From assembly GCA_963793095.1 (NCBI GenBank), contig CAWBYY010000002.1, positions 558,001 to 622,000 on the forward strand: 64,000 nucleotides of DNA. The letters run 5' to 3'. The stretch is from CAVWDI01 sp963793095 (GTDB taxonomy: Bacteria; Chloroflexota; Anaerolineae; Anaerolineales; UBA4823). Below the pieces are notes generated by a model. That model was not told where the DNA came from, searched no databases, and worked only from the letters and a program-made list of their open reading frames with translations. Shown in pieces: positions 9,584-17,599 of the stretch. Numbering within the stretch: position 1 is the stretch's first letter; each line of letters begins with the position of its first letter. Position numbers and translations under genes: made by a program.

Positions 9584-10593
9584 AGCAGAAATCCTATCAA
9601 TCCGCCTATGAGGATGAGCAATCCGGATGGCCTCAGCGGATATAAATCGGGGGGTTGGTTGTGGAGCTTTTCTACCCGCAGATTGCTCGATAGACCAAAA
9701 CTATTATTGGATGCGGTTTGATATTGAACCGCAGTTTGGGAATACTGTTCCTTTACTGCATTGAGCTGGTTGCCCAGGTTTTGCTTTTCAAGTTCTGCCC
9801 CGTAATTTACCTGTTTCAGCCATTCTTGGTACATACTGGCAGCAGCAGTGTCCACTGGTATCTCGAGAAATTGCGATAACCACGGGAATTCAGCGCTTGA
9901 ATTTAAGATAAGCTGTTCAAGTTCCCAACCTTTACTTTTTATTATATCTCCGGATTGGCTGGACGAATCCTGTATTTGTCCCTGGAGGGATTTCAGTCTT
10001 ACCTGGAATTTTTGCAGTTCCAGAATTTCTAATTCCAGTTCAACCTGTTTGGAAGCAAGCACTTCTAAATGGGTGTCGTAGACAAAGGTGTTTTGGGCTT
10101 GCCGGGTGGCTGACTGGATTTCGGTTACCACAACATTATGCCAGACGGAGACAGCCTGGGTGGCCCGCAGGGGGTTATCCCCTTCTGCGATCAGGCGCCA
10201 TTTTCCGGCATTTCGCCAGTTGACATTCAACATCTCCTCAAGTTCTGTTTGGGTGACTTTCAGCCAGTATGGGTCATCTTTCTGCAGTATTTCAAGCGTT
10301 TCCTGCAGCATCCAGTCCATTTTAACAAGACTGTTGAGGTTTGCCATCTGCCAGTTCTTATAATCATCCGGGTTTTCAAATACCAGATTGGCATACCTGG
10401 ATGCATTCAAATCCTCAGTCGCCCGGTATGGATTGATCCCGACGTATATCTCTTTTGAAGCCCTGAAGGTGGTAGGCCATAAAACGGAGATGCCCCATCC
10501 GATCAGTATCCCTGCAATGCAGAACAGAAAAACCACCGGCCAGCGATGGGTGGTGTCCAGAATTTCATCGCGCAGAGAGAGCTCAAATGTCAT
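9547..10593 (-). CDS. Wzz-like chain-length determinant, copy 1
   Basis: A 348-residue co-polymerase-like protein with two terminal membrane helices (about 20-37 and 325-344) and a helical extracytoplasmic core rich in Gln/Glu/Leu, including a coiled-coil-like stretch near 180-215. The C-terminal 'LYPLRPSGLLILIGGLIG' is the Pro-rich second membrane segment typical of Wzz. There is no Walker motif, so it is not a fused tyrosine kinase. The start overlaps the WecA-like gene by four bases (ATGA), placing initiation, length control and polymerisation in one transcript. Confidence 0.82.
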   Translation of the reverse strand: MTFELSLRDEILDTTHRWPVVFLFCIAGILIGWGISVLWPTTFRASKEIYVGINPYRATEDLNASRYANLVFENPDDYKNWQMANLNSLVKMDWMLQETLEILQKDDPYWLKVTQTELEEMLNVNWRNAGKWRLIAEGDNPLRATQAVSVWHNVVVTEIQSATRQAQNTFVYDTHLEVLASKQVELELEILELQKFQVRLKSLQGQIQDSSSQSGDIIKSKGWELEQLILNSSAEFPWLSQFLEIPVDTAAASMYQEWLKQVNYGAELEKQNLGNQLNAVKEQYSQTAVQYQTASNNSFGLSSNLRVEKLHNQPPDLYPLRPSGLLILIGGLIGFLLWIALSLIKITR

Positions 10594-10856
10594 GGTAATT
10601 CCGGATCTGCACCGTTAAGCTTTGTCCATAATGCTTTATTGTCAAGGTAAGCCAGCATAAAGAACCCGACGATGAGCAGCAGGAAAAAGACGCTGTTTGC
10701 GATTGCGGGTTGGGTGTTTAAAATGATGAACGCCAGACAACCGAGTGATAGTGCGATAAGATGCATGGCAAGTACCGCCCGGCGTGATCCCAACCCGATC
10801 AGGCTCAATCTGTGGTACATATGGTCTAGCCCGGCTTTATAGAACGGCTGGTTCCG
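10590..10856 (-). CDS. WecA/TagO-like transferase, C-terminal piece (frameshifted)
   Basis: Continuation of the gene at 10837-11679 in the next frame: 'FYKAGLDHMYHRL' is the conserved His-containing cytoplasmic loop of the MraY/WecA/TagO family, followed by 'LGLGSRRAVL' and the last two to three membrane helices. Reading from about 10856 gives 88 residues that complete a 362-residue protein of normal family length. Confidence 0.8.
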   Translation of the reverse strand, partial: RNQPFYKAGLDHMYHRLSLIGLGSRRAVLAMHLIALSLGCLAFIILNTQPAIANSVFFLLLIVGFFMLAYLDNKALWTKLNGADPELP

Positions 10857-11679
10857 GCGGAATACGCGATATCACTACCAGAACCATATCGAATATTGGG
10901 ATTCCTAAAATTAGAACCGGCACAAACCAGGAAGAGAGCTGGGAAGCGCCGTATGGGGAGTAAATGATGGCCAGCGCAGCCAGAAAAAAACCAAGTGTCT
11001 GGGATCCAGAATCTCCAATAAACAGTAATGCCGGGGGCGAGTTGAAAAAGAAAAGTCCGATGCAAACTCCGAGGATGATCGCGCTGTGCTGGGTTAGAAG
11101 GTACTGGCCAGAATCAAAAGTCATCAACATAAAGAATGCGGCTGAGATTCCACCCAATCCAACTGCGAGTCCATCCTTGCTGTCGACAAAGTTAAATGCG
11201 TTTGTGATTCCGACAATCCACACGATGGATACAAACCAATCCAGGAGAATTCTCATATTATCAGCAAGCGGTAGAAACATATCTGGAGACTCGAATACTT
11301 TTATCGATACCCCGAGCCGGATTAGGATGTAGGCTGACGCTAGCTGCCCAATCAATTTTGTTAAAATGCCAAGATCGCTGAAATCGTCCCACAATCCAAA
11401 TAAAAAGACAGGTATGGATGCCAGAACAGTCGCTCTTATGTCCCAGCTCTCGAATGTGCCTGTCAGCAATCCAGCCAATAAAATCGCCGCGTATAAGGTT
11501 ATGCCGCCGGCGATTGGGGTGGGCCGGTCATGTTTTTTATGCGGCTTTGAGTCGGGAAAATCGATTAATTTGTACCGTGATGCAAGTTTCAGGCCGATGA
11601 CTGCGAATGCAAAGGTGGTCACAAGCGCAACCAGCAGAGAAATGAATAGTCTAACAGTCGGTGAAAGCTCAGTTATCAT
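10837..11679 (-). CDS. WecA/TagO-like undecaprenyl-phosphate sugar-1-P transferase, N-terminal piece (frameshifted)
   Basis: Initiating enzyme of polyprenol-linked glycan synthesis (GT4/MraY family): transfers a sugar-1-phosphate, typically GlcNAc-1-P, from a UDP-sugar to undecaprenyl phosphate at the inner membrane face. Visible marks are 'KKHDRPTPIAGG' near the N terminus, the aspartate pair in 'LFGLWDDFSDLG', 'NAFNFVDSKDGLA' and 'LFIGDSGSQTLGF'. The frame ends wrongly at 'SRIPPEPAVL'. Removing one C near 10859 gives 'SRIRRNQPFYKAGLDH', joining it to 10590-10856. The 'DSKDGLA' motif departs from the common 'DGLDGLA'. Confidence 0.85.
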   Translation of the reverse strand: MITELSPTVRLFISLLVALVTTFAFAVIGLKLASRYKLIDFPDSKPHKKHDRPTPIAGGITLYAAILLAGLLTGTFESWDIRATVLASIPVFLFGLWDDFSDLGILTKLIGQLASAYILIRLGVSIKVFESPDMFLPLADNMRILLDWFVSIVWIVGITNAFNFVDSKDGLAVGLGGISAAFFMLMTFDSGQYLLTQHSAIILGVCIGLFFFNSPPALLFIGDSGSQTLGFFLAALAIIYSPYGASQLSSWFVPVLILGIPIFDMVLVVISRIPPEPAVL

Positions 11680-11739
11680 CTTAGTCTCTTTTCTGTTGCA
11701 TTTTCTGTTCCCCCCGGCACAACAGGCTTGAATCCGATT

Positions 11740-12636
11740 TCAGGTTCTCTGGGAACCAATATGGAATCCCTTTCTAAGGGAATTGTTAATCAGCGAAAAA
11801 AACAGTTTTATTAACATTGCTGCATAGTATATCCAGTTGAATAAAAAGAAGTAGTCGCTGGCGTAGTTCTTCCGGTAAAACTGGAAATAGGATTTATGCC
11901 ATTCGAAAATAGAACGCGCCTGGTGGACGTGAGAACCTCCCAGGCTGCCGTAATGGATTATCCTGGCATCCGGAACATAATAAATCTCCCAGCCAGCCTG
12001 GCGTGTTCGCAGGCAGAGGTCCGAATCTTCCTGGAATGCAAAGAAACGTTCGTCCAGGTAACCGACCTGCTCGAGCGCCTCTTTCCTGACGAGCATGCAT
12101 GAACCCGATACTCCAGCGACGGGATGGGTGAGATCTTCATCCATGAAATTTAGTAAATACTGGCCAAAAAATTCAGACTCCGGATATAGAGCTGATAAGC
12201 CCAGGAAATAAGAGATCACTGCCCATGGTCTTGATTCACCCCGCCGGCACTGGGCTTGAAAACTGCCATCCCGGTTCAACACCTTTGGCCCGCAGATGCC
12301 CACACCGGGATTGTCTTCCAGGAATTTTGCAAGAAGATCAACCGCCTCTGGCATCACCTCCGTATCGGGATTAAGCTGCAAGATGTACTTTCCCCTTGAT
12401 TTGCGGAGAGCCTGGTTCATTGGTTTGGTGAAACCCAGGTTGACGGGATTCCTGAAAAATCGGACAGATGGAAACTCCTCCTGGATCATTTCCTGCGTGC
12501 CATCTGTGGAACCGTTATCGACCAGGATAATATCCAGGCTGGATTGGGTGTGCGCAACCAGGGTGTGGAGGCACTTCCGAAGCAGTTCCCCGGCTTCATA
12601 AGAGACAATACAAACGGAAATATCAACCGGATTCAT
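11740..12636 (-). CDS. GT2 family glycosyltransferase (rhamnosyltransferase-like)
   Basis: About 298 residues. Starts with 'VDISVCIVSYEAGELLRKCL', then 'DIILVDNGSTDGTQEM' and 'LQLNPDTEV' (the nucleotide/metal-binding region of GT-A enzymes), and the acceptor-side 'FFAFQEDSDLCLRTRQAGW'. Resembles bacterial rhamnosyl-type GT2 enzymes. The ATG at 12636 is preferred: it overlaps the preceding GT4 gene by 14 bases and begins right at the fold, whereas the 61 residues possible upstream are antisense-like filler. Cytoplasmic; it would extend the lipid-linked oligosaccharide begun by the WecA-like enzyme. Confidence 0.88.
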   Translation of the reverse strand: MNPVDISVCIVSYEAGELLRKCLHTLVAHTQSSLDIILVDNGSTDGTQEMIQEEFPSVRFFRNPVNLGFTKPMNQALRKSRGKYILQLNPDTEVMPEAVDLLAKFLEDNPGVGICGPKVLNRDGSFQAQCRRGESRPWAVISYFLGLSALYPESEFFGQYLLNFMDEDLTHPVAGVSGSCMLVRKEALEQVGYLDERFFAFQEDSDLCLRTRQAGWEIYYVPDARIIHYGSLGGSHVHQARSIFEWHKSYFQFYRKNYASDYFFLFNWIYYAAMLIKLFFSLINNSLRKGFHIGSQRT

Positions 12637-13774
12637 ATTCTTCGAGAACCTGTTTGTAGACATCCAGGGTTTCCTGGGCGGTCCGGTTCCATCTAAACCG
12701 GACTGCGCGCTGGGGACCCATTTTTGAAAGCCGGTTTTGTTCCTTTTCATCCTCCAGCAGGGTCTGTAATGCCATCCGCAGCGCTTCATCATCACCGGGG
12801 GGAACCAGGATTCCAGCATCGCCGGTTATCTCGGGCAGCGAGGAGACCCTGGTTGTTATTGTGGGTGTGCCGCATGCCAGCGCTTCCAGCACTGGTAGGC
12901 CGAAGCCTTCGTAAATTGAGGGGTAAACAAAAATTTTGGCGAGATTGTAAATCGCAGGCAGGTCTTCAGGAGGGATAAAACCGGCGAGTATCACACTGTC
13001 CTTCAAATTATATCCGGCGACTATTTTCTTTACTTCATTGTAGCCCCAGCCGGGCTGGCCGGCGATCACCAGTATCAGGTTGTTGTTATTTTTATTCAGC
13101 TCATGGAAAGCGCTTAATAATGAAACAAGGTTTTTACGGGGTTCGACCACCCCGACATACAGGATATAGCCTGCCGGAAGGTTGTACTTTTGGCTGATGG
13201 TGTTTAGAAAATTCTTGTCTGAGATTGGTTTAAAGCGGTCATCCACGCCATGGTATATAACGTGTATTTTTGATGCAGAGATGCCCAGGTGCTGGATGAT
13301 ATCCGCTTTTGTGTTTTCCGAAACCGCGATCAATGCATCCGCGCTGCGGGCGCTCTTCCGCATTGCTGCTGGAAAATATATTCGTTTGAAAAATGTGTGG
13401 TACCGGGGATACAGGAAGAAGGTTATGTCATGGAAGGTGACCACCGAGGCGCATCCCAGTGAAACCGGCCGGGTGTAGTGAGGTGAATGGAGCAGGTCGA
13501 GCCCTGTCTTCCTTACCAGCCCGGGCAGCCCGGTTTGTTCCCAGACAAGCCTGTGAGGCGGGCTTTTATCCGGAAGTAATACCCAATTTATCGACCCGCT
13601 GCTCTCCAATTCGATCAGCCTCCGGCTGGACTGCTGGGCAAATACATATAATTCGAAATCTGGGTTTAAAGCGGCCAGGGAACGGATGAGATTAATGGTA
13701 TAAATCCCGGCCCCGGCAGGTTGGGGCGGCAGGGCAGTGGCGTCAATCCCGATCCGTTTTTTTTTCATATTCAT
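12623..13774 (-). CDS. GT4 family glycosyltransferase
   Basis: A 383-residue GT-B retaining glycosyltransferase. The N-terminal domain shows 'IGIDATALPPQPAGAGIYTINLI'; the C-terminal domain shows 'YILYVGVVEPRKNL', 'VILAGFIPPEDLPAIY' and the donor-binding 'YPSIYEGFGLPVLEALACGTPTI' with its E-x7-E spacing. This resembles mannosyl-/rhamnosyltransferases of polysaccharide operons. It lies between two GT2 genes in the initiation module and overlaps the next gene by 14 bases. The exact sugar is not predictable. Confidence 0.9.
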   Translation of the reverse strand: MNMKKKRIGIDATALPPQPAGAGIYTINLIRSLAALNPDFELYVFAQQSSRRLIELESSGSINWVLLPDKSPPHRLVWEQTGLPGLVRKTGLDLLHSPHYTRPVSLGCASVVTFHDITFFLYPRYHTFFKRIYFPAAMRKSARSADALIAVSENTKADIIQHLGISASKIHVIYHGVDDRFKPISDKNFLNTISQKYNLPAGYILYVGVVEPRKNLVSLLSAFHELNKNNNNLILVIAGQPGWGYNEVKKIVAGYNLKDSVILAGFIPPEDLPAIYNLAKIFVYPSIYEGFGLPVLEALACGTPTITTRVSSLPEITGDAGILVPPGDDEALRMALQTLLEDEKEQNRLSKMGPQRAVRFRWNRTAQETLDVYKQVLEEYESG

Positions 13775-13798
13775 CGGACTGTTAAATCCAGGGTGGGT

Positions 13799-15304
13799 CT
13801 ACATCCTGTTCAGGCGCCATACGACCCACTTGCCAAAATACAAGAGAAAACCAAAAAACCCTTCAGTGCGGATCGTAGATAACAATCGGTTGATAATACT
13901 CATCTTGCCCGGGTAAATTTTCTGACCATCCGTATAACCGGTTGAGAGTTCAAACTCCGGTAACGGTCGGGTATTATCTGAAAGAATGGCGGGCAGGTAG
14001 ATGTGACGGACGATATCCAGGCTGAGTTCTGGCATTTCATACCTCACCAGCGGCAGGGGAATATTTTTATGAATTTGAAACAGATCTCGATCCGGGGTAA
14101 CCCGCCTGGTTTGGACCGTCCGGCGATTATCCAGTATTTCTTTCAGTGATTTGATCATTTTTAGCGAGGCATTAAAATATGCCCCATAATAATACCAGCG
14201 CCCATGCAGTGCTGCTTCCAGTAATCTAAAGAATGCCTCGATTGTATATACCACAAAAAAGTAGAACAGGTAGACCGGGCTGAGCAGTTTAAATATGAAG
14301 CGCAGCCTGCCGTAAATGACCTGCTCGAGCTTTTCGGAGGTCAGAACACCCGGGAGATACTGGTTTGACTCCTGTCCAAAAGCATGGTTTCCTACAGCAC
14401 CTGGCGCGGCCAGGATTTTGTAGCCGTAAATACGCGCCCGGTAGCACCATTCGCTGTCTTCATAGTAGAGCGGGAATCCGGGGTCAAAAGGTCCGATAAT
14501 TTTATACGCCTCGATCGGGATTAGAGCTGCCGCAAAGCATGCTGATGGGACTTCATTGATCTGGTCGAATTGTCCCAGATCAAGCTGCCCCAGCCCGTAA
14601 TCAGTCCCCCAGGATGCCGGACCGACATAGTTGCCCATACCGTTGAGTAAACCGGGGGTAAAGCTCAGTTTTAACTTGGCTGCCACAGCGGCGCAATCCG
14701 GTTCGTCCTGGGCTGTAAACACTAGGTTGGCGATTGCGGTTGGCTCAAAAGTCACATCCGGATTTATAATCAGGAGATAATCCCCCTTTGCACTGGCCGC
14801 GCCTATGTTAAGCGCCTGCGCCAGGGATTGAGATTTTTCAAGCTGCAGGAGGTCGATTCCAGGGTAGGTTTCTTTCACCCAGGATACAGTGGCGTCGCAG
14901 GAAGCGTTATCCACCAGGATTATCTCAAGAACCGGCAGGGTCTGGGAGAGCAGGCTGGGAATACATATTTCCAGCCAGGCACGGCTGTTGAATGCGACCA
15001 GCACCACAGAAACCGTACCGTCTGAGGAAAATGTATGGTGATCCTTTTCACTGGATTTGATTTCACGGCTGAGCAATCCTGCTTCTGCCAAGCAAGCTAA
15101 TCCAGCTAGAATTTCGAGGGAGGAAATTTTATTGGATTGGAAATCCCTGAGGATTTCCTCCAGGGTCTTTCCGTCGGAGAAATGCCAGAGGTCTACCAGG
15201 GGACTATCCAGCAATACTAGACCACCCTGCTTGGTTCTCAGGGCAGGGTGGTTTTTGAATGTCTCCTGTTGGATTTCAGGTCGGATCTTATACTTTAGCG
15301 GCAT
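13799..15304 (-). CDS. GT2 glycosyltransferase with N-terminal PqqD-like domain
   Basis: A 501-residue protein. Residues about 1-90 form a small PqqD/winged-helix-like module ('KYKIRPEIQQETF', 'LLDSPLVDLWHFSDGKTLEEIL', 'LACLAEAGLLSRE'). A GT2 domain follows from about residue 98: 'VSVVLVAFNSRAWLEICIPS', 'EIILVDNASCDATV', 'LLIINPDVTF' and 'FPLYYEDSEWCYRARIYG'. After it come a hydrophobic segment (about 345-368) and a C-terminal tail of about 100 residues. The N-terminal module is not part of a normal GT2 and may bind a peptide or carrier. It is the first gene of the minus-strand module and faces a 534-base non-coding stretch. Confidence 0.82.
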   Translation of the reverse strand: MPLKYKIRPEIQQETFKNHPALRTKQGGLVLLDSPLVDLWHFSDGKTLEEILRDFQSNKISSLEILAGLACLAEAGLLSREIKSSEKDHHTFSSDGTVSVVLVAFNSRAWLEICIPSLLSQTLPVLEIILVDNASCDATVSWVKETYPGIDLLQLEKSQSLAQALNIGAASAKGDYLLIINPDVTFEPTAIANLVFTAQDEPDCAAVAAKLKLSFTPGLLNGMGNYVGPASWGTDYGLGQLDLGQFDQINEVPSACFAAALIPIEAYKIIGPFDPGFPLYYEDSEWCYRARIYGYKILAAPGAVGNHAFGQESNQYLPGVLTSEKLEQVIYGRLRFIFKLLSPVYLFYFFVVYTIEAFFRLLEAALHGRWYYYGAYFNASLKMIKSLKEILDNRRTVQTRRVTPDRDLFQIHKNIPLPLVRYEMPELSLDIVRHIYLPAILSDNTRPLPEFELSTGYTDGQKIYPGKMSIINRLLSTIRTEGFFGFLLYFGKWVVWRLNRM

Positions 15305-15883
15305 CCAATCTATGCTTTAGCGGGTCGCTGAGGTAGTTGGAAGAATATTATTAAAATCAGAACAATTATAGACCGGTTTTTTATCGCGGCGACTTATTTA
15401 ATCTGACCTTTACTCTATTTTCTTTATTGGAGGTTTTTCCCAGTTGAATATAAATCGGGATTGAAATGAGATACATACACGAAACAGCTTAATAATATTA
15501 CTGGTTTTTGTTATTTTAAAATTCGTCCTGTAAAAGCTTCAAGTTGTTTTGTAAGAGCTTGCTATCTGGCGACAGTAAAAGTTTTTATGTGAGACAACTG
15601 TTTAATTCTTCTAATTGATTCCATTATATAGTTTGTGAGCTGCTTTTTTGTATTTCACACTTTGTTTAGCTAATTTTACATAAAAAGTTATAATTTCAGC
15701 TGATTGTTGTTACCAATTATCCGGTAGGTTATCTTTTTATAGATATCAGATCAGTCTTTTGGTTGGGAATTCTTTCGCTAAAAAAATAATCTTATTTGAT
15801 CCCTCTAATTTTAGAGTTGCATTTTTCATCGATGACCATTGTTGCACTATGGAGTTCAAACCAAAATCTTACTTCTCCAAACG
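15305..15883. other. AT-rich intergenic region between divergent genes
   Basis: About 530-580 bases with no convincing ORF, lying between the start of the minus-strand GT2 gene and the ATG of the plus-strand GT-C gene, so promoters for both directions are expected here. It contains short direct repeats (gtaaaagctt at 15530-15539, gtaagagctt at 15551-15560, gtaaaagttt at 15575-15584) and many T-runs. I could not place a promoter with confidence; 'ttttacataaaaagttataatt' elements near 15675-15695 are only suggestive. Confidence 0.4.
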
Positions 15884-17440
15884 ATGAATAAAATATTCAA
15901 GTACCATGAATTAAAACCTATTCATTTATTTGTTTTCCTTATACTGCCCTTATATTTGATCCTTGGCTCTTCGTTCCTGACCGTTGGACACTATTGGGGA
16001 GGTGATTTTTCTGCCTACATAATGCAGGCCGAAAGCATTATTGATGGGACTGTTCAACAATATATTGAAGAAAATACTTTCACTATTAAAAACACTCTGC
16101 CAGGTCTGGGCCCAATTCTCTATCCCTGGGGTTACCCCATCCTGATTTTGCCTGCCATATATATTTTGGGCATAAATCTTTGGGCAATAAAAGCAATAAA
16201 TTTCCTGTTCTTCTTGCTTTTTTTAATATGTGTTTACTTCCTTTTTGTTGATCGGCTGAACAAATTTAAATTAACAGTATTATTGTGTTTATTTGCATTC
16301 AGCCCATTATTACTAGAAGCCCACGATTTTATCTTATCAGATATCCCTTTTTTATTTTTTTCAACCCTGTCAATACTATTAATTGATTTTTTAATAGTCT
16401 CCGGGCAAAGGTTGTTCTCCAAAACAATTGACTATTTATTACTAGGGGCGAGTATCTATTTTGCATTTTCAATACGCCAGAATGGGGCGTTGCTTCTGCT
16501 TGTATTGATTATCTGTCAAATTATCCAGGTTTTTAGATTCAATCGTAATAAACTATTTAAATTGAAACCAAATCTTCCTGATATCGTATTATCTTTTTCC
16601 CTCGTTATTTTACTTGGAGTACATGAACAATTATTCGTCAGTGATTCTACCCATATTGAATATTTTCTAAATAGTAATTATGAGTGGCGATACTTAGTAA
16701 AATTTTATAATTACCTGCTGCTCCTACCGACATTTATTACAAATTTCTCTTTCAACACGTATGAAAATCTAATTATATTTTTAGTTCTTTTCCCTTTTTT
16801 GATAGCAGGTTTATATCTTCGATGGAAAAGCGATTACCACTTCATATTGTATTCCGGCTTTTCTTTGGGCCTTTATTTATTATTTCCTTCCTTCAATTCA
16901 AGATATATTTTTCCAATACTTCCATTCTATATATATTTTGTCTTAATTGGAATGGGACAATTAGGAAAATTCCTTGACCAGCATAATTTGTCAAATCTAA
17001 AACTATGGGGTTATAGATTAATTATTCTGGTTATTATTCTCGAGTTTACATGGTCGTTTAAATTAGCAGCAGAGAACCTGAATAACAACCGGGAAATAGC
17101 GGGTCCATTTGATTCTGTAAGTACAGAGATGTTTCAATTTGTGTCCGATAACACAGATTCTGATAGCATTATCGCTTTTTTTAAGCCACGGGTATTAAGG
17201 TTTTTTACTGGTAGAAATTCTTTCTGGGCAACCAAGTGCGATAATCTCTTAAATGTTGATTATTTAATAATCCATAAGTATATGGATCATTATTGGGGTT
17301 ATGAAAACAGTTTAGAAAAATGCAGTCCCCAGATAAAATTCAAAAAAATTTTTGAAAATCAAAAATTTTGGATTTACAGTATAAACACATATTATGAAAG
17401 CATTCGATTGGGATCGGGGGTAAATTTTTCGAAGATATAA
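15884..17440 (+). CDS. GT-C type membrane glycosyltransferase, tandem copy A
   Basis: About 518 residues with some eleven to twelve hydrophobic segments. The first loop carries 'YWGGDFSAYIMQAESI', the acidic motif position of GT39/PMT-like GT-C enzymes, and 'PWGYPILILPAIY' follows as in many such proteins. The ATG at 15884 is chosen over an upstream TTG because the neighbouring paralogue (17600-19117) is similar exactly from this Met. Codon choice is AT-rich, unlike the flanking glycan genes, and the strand is opposite. Probably a transferred and then duplicated gene; donor and acceptor unknown. Confidence 0.75.
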   Translation: MNKIFKYHELKPIHLFVFLILPLYLILGSSFLTVGHYWGGDFSAYIMQAESIIDGTVQQYIEENTFTIKNTLPGLGPILYPWGYPILILPAIYILGINLWAIKAINFLFFLLFLICVYFLFVDRLNKFKLTVLLCLFAFSPLLLEAHDFILSDIPFLFFSTLSILLIDFLIVSGQRLFSKTIDYLLLGASIYFAFSIRQNGALLLLVLIICQIIQVFRFNRNKLFKLKPNLPDIVLSFSLVILLGVHEQLFVSDSTHIEYFLNSNYEWRYLVKFYNYLLLLPTFITNFSFNTYENLIIFLVLFPFLIAGLYLRWKSDYHFILYSGFSLGLYLLFPSFNSRYIFPILPFYIYFVLIGMGQLGKFLDQHNLSNLKLWGYRLIILVIILEFTWSFKLAAENLNNNREIAGPFDSVSTEMFQFVSDNTDSDSIIAFFKPRVLRFFTGRNSFWATKCDNLLNVDYLIIHKYMDHYWGYENSLEKCSPQIKFKKIFENQKFWIYSINTYYESIRLGSGVNFSKI

Positions 17441-17599
17441 TTTCCGATGAATACGCTGTAAATTATTTAAGAGGCTATCATCTTCAATTTATTGTAGATT
17501 TCTCTTTTGGCTGTTTTTTTTGTTTTTGGAAAGAATCCTATTTGGGCGCTCAAATTTTTGGATTGCATTTTTTATTATCGATTCCTAAGAACACCAACG

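Noticed and set aside
12637..12819. 61-residue N-terminal extension of the GT2 at 11740
   Set aside because: Reads through the end of the preceding GT4 gene in another frame; the fold starts at the internal ATG.
15520..15590. Short direct repeats as a CRISPR-like or att element
   Set aside because: Three imperfect 10-base units at uneven spacing, no spacers and no cas genes.
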